Below, piece after piece: positions 4,951 to 6,283 of a stretch of 6,283 nt of DNA (within the stretch, counting starts at the first letter, position 1; the number at the start of each line of letters is the position of its first letter). A model generated the notes under the pieces. The model worked only from the letters and a program-made list of their open reading frames with translations, was not told the origin of the DNA and ran no database searches. The DNA comes from an uncultured Collinsella sp. (lineage in GTDB: Bacteria > Actinomycetota > Coriobacteriia > Coriobacteriales > Coriobacteriaceae): assembly GCA_900544425.1 (NCBI GenBank), contig UQUX01000097.1:1-6283 (forward strand), given 5' to 3'. A program made the position numbers and the translations under genes.

Positions 4951-5550
4951 ATGTCAGAGCCGCTTACCGCCGGAATCGCCCGCGACCGCGCGTTCGAACT
5001 GCTCAATGAGCACAACAAGGACCCGTTCCACATCACCCATGGCGAGACGGTCGAGGGCACTATGCGCTACTTTGCGCGCGAGTTCGACCCCGAGAACGAG
5101 GAGTTTTGGGGCACCGTCGGTCTGCTGCACGACCTGGATTGGGAGGAGCATGAGGACGACCCCATGAACCACACCATCTATGCTGCCGAGATTCTTGAGG
5201 GCGAAGGTGCGTCTCCCGAGCTCATTCGCGCCATCCAGACGCACACGTCCGACTTCAACACCTCGCTGCCCAAACCCGAGCTGCAGATGGAAAAGATCCT
5301 GTTTGCCTGCGATGAGCTCACCGGCCTGATCGGCGCTGCAGTCATCATGCGTCCGAGCAAAAGCGTCATGGACTTTACGACCAAGTCGCTCAAGAAGAAG
5401 TTCAAGGACAAGCGCTTTGCCGCTGGCTGTTCGCGCGACGTGATTACGCAGGGCGCCGAGATGCTGGGTTGGGAGCTACCCGAACTCTTTGACCGCACCA
5501 TCGCGGCCATGCAGTCCTTCGCCCCCGACCGCGATACCTTCCAGGCCTAA
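4951..5550 (+). CDS. HD-domain protein, probable metal-dependent phosphohydrolase
   Basis: 199 aa, cytoplasmic, with no signal peptide or membrane span. Metal-binding residues of the HD superfamily can be placed in order: H30 (ITHGETV), H60-D61 (GLLHDLDWEEH), H74 (MNHTIYAAEIL) or H98 (QTHTSD), and D121 (FACDELTGLI). H-HD-D proteins of this size hydrolyse nucleotides or other phosphate esters. The substrate cannot be read from the sequence, and there is no fused synthetase, PAS or GGDEF-type partner. A basic patch KSLKKKFKDKR (145-155) follows the HD core, and the last ~40 residues are helical. The start is supported by AAGGAG (4939-4944) with 6 nt spacing. The gene lies between two copies of the same terminator hairpin, so it is probably its own transcription unit. 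Compact HD proteins of this type are often annotated simply as 'HD domain-containing protein' or 'hydrolase'. Confidence 0.88.
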   Translation: MSEPLTAGIARDRAFELLNEHNKDPFHITHGETVEGTMRYFAREFDPENEEFWGTVGLLHDLDWEEHEDDPMNHTIYAAEILEGEGASPELIRAIQTHTSDFNTSLPKPELQMEKILFACDELTGLIGAAVIMRPSKSVMDFTTKSLKKKFKDKRFAAGCSRDVITQGAEMLGWELPELFDRTIAAMQSFAPDRDTFQA

Positions 5551-5565
5551 CCGCCCACGCCACCT

Positions 5566-5607
5566 AAAACCACCACAAAGGGGAAAGGCACCTTTGTGGC
5601 GGTTTTT
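5566..5607. terminator. Bidirectional terminator between the HD gene and proA (copy 2 of the repeated hairpin)
   Basis: AAAACCACCACAAAGG (5566-5581) pairs with CCTTTGTGGCGGTTTT (5591-5606) around a 9 nt loop (GGAAAGGCA), with one A-C mismatch in 16 positions. It has TTTTT on the plus-strand side and AAAA on the other, so it can end both the plus-strand HD gene (stop 15 nt away) and the minus-strand proA (stop 13 nt away). Confidence 0.85.
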
Positions 5608-5619
5608 CTTGCGCGGTCG

Positions 5620-6283
5620 TTAGGGGCGGACCTGGCCGGTGCCGCGGAGCTTGTATTTGTAGGTGGTGAGGGCCTCGGCGGCAAAGGGGCCACGGGCGTG
5701 GAGTTTTTGGGTCGAGATGCCGATCTCGGCACCCAGGCCAAACTCGCCGCCGTCAGTGAAGCGAGTGCTGGCGTTGGAGTACACGGCCGAGGCATCGACA
5801 GCATCGAGGAAGCGCTCGCAAGCATCCGTATCCTCGGCAACGATGGCCTCGGAGTGCATCGTGCCGTAGCGGTTGATGTGTGCGATGGCCTCGTCCTCGT
5901 TTGCCACGACCTTCACGCTCATCTCGAGCGCCAGGTACTCGCGACCCCAGTCCTCCTCAGTCGCGGCGACGTAGTCATCGCCCTCCACAAGCCCGGCATC
6001 GGCGCATGCGGCGCAGGTTGCCTCGTCGCCGTGAATCAGCACGCCGTGGTCATGCAGCACGGTCACGACCGCGGGCAAAAACGCATCGGCCACAGCACGG
6101 TCGACCAGCAGCGACTCGGCGGCATTGCACACGCCTACGCGCTGGGTCTTGGCATTAACGATAATGTTGAGCGCCTTATCAAAGTCGGCGGATTCATGCA
6201 CGTAGATGTGGCAGTTGCCCGTGCCCGTCTCGATCACCGGCACAAGCGACTCGCGCACGCAGCGCTGGATCAGGCCTGCACCT
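5620..6283 (-). CDS. proA: Glutamate-5-semialdehyde dehydrogenase (gamma-glutamyl phosphate reductase), C-terminal half
   Basis: ProA reduces gamma-glutamyl phosphate to glutamate-5-semialdehyde with NADPH, the second step of proline synthesis after the kinase ProB. Only about 220 codons lie in the window; the family is about 415-430 aa, so the N-terminal half is off the right edge. The frame continues to the window end as GAGLIQRCVRESLVPVIETG, so a GTG at 6256-6258 is internal and not the start. Recognisable features are VIETGTGNCH, the nucleophile region TQRVGVCNAAESLL with the catalytic Cys in VCNA, and the C-terminal blocks NRYGTMHSEAI, NASTRFTDGGEFGLGAEIGIS and KLHARGPFAAEALTTYKY, all typical of ProA. 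The product ends RGTGQVRP with TAA at 5620-5622. It is convergent with the HD gene and separated from it by a shared terminator. A proB neighbour would be expected outside the window. Confidence 0.96.
   Translation of the reverse strand, partial: GAGLIQRCVRESLVPVIETGTGNCHIYVHESADFDKALNIIVNAKTQRVGVCNAAESLLVDRAVADAFLPAVVTVLHDHGVLIHGDEATCAACADAGLVEGDDYVAATEEDWGREYLALEMSVKVVANEDEAIAHINRYGTMHSEAIVAEDTDACERFLDAVDASAVYSNASTRFTDGGEFGLGAEIGISTQKLHARGPFAAEALTTYKYKLRGTGQVRP

Overview
This 6.3 kb window looks chromosomal and most like a gut actinobacterium of class Coriobacteriia, with Collinsella as my best guess. I infer this from the protein styles (ArgS, CarD-like, ProA), the high-GC but A/T-punctuated intergenes, the argS–(putative) rho order, and two near-identical 'CACAAAGG...CCTTTGTG' terminator hairpins. 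No search was run, so the genus is an inference.

Layout, left to right. (1) 1-200, minus strand: the first 66 codons of a gene starting at GTG, coding an Ala/Pro-rich low-complexity N-terminus. It is probably the disordered leader of transcription termination factor Rho, inferred mainly from its position downstream of argS. (2) 201-664, no gene: the upstream region of that gene, with a plausible sigma70-type promoter at 328-356, and a separate ~150 bp imperfect palindrome at 457-606 that looks like a small non-coding repeat or MITE. (3) 665-2098: a mobile-element remnant with two parents. Its left part resembles an IS1249/IS256-type element: repeated end motifs, a protective terminator, and the zinc-ribbon N-terminus of the transposase. 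Its right part is the orfB and right terminal repeat of an IS3-family (IS150-like) element. The two are joined in one uninterrupted reading frame of 405 codons. (4) 2161-4014, minus strand: a complete argS. (5) 4015-4356: a divergent regulatory region with several small hairpins. (6) 4357-4842, plus strand: a CarD-like RNA-polymerase-binding regulator that lacks any tryptophan, followed by a strong terminator. (7) 4951-5550, plus strand: an HD-domain protein, probably a metal-dependent phosphohydrolase. (8) 5566-5607: a second, almost identical terminator serving two convergent genes. (9) 5620-6283, minus strand: the C-terminal half of proA, running off the window.

The housekeeping genes (argS, CarD-like, HD, proA) do not form one pathway. 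They sit in separate transcription units, each marked off by a promoter gap or a hairpin. The insertion lies between argS and the putative rho and appears to have spared both coding regions.

The most notable item is the in-frame hybrid transposase. It would be a real recombination product if confirmed, but two multicopy IS families meeting at one point is also the classic signature of a misassembly.
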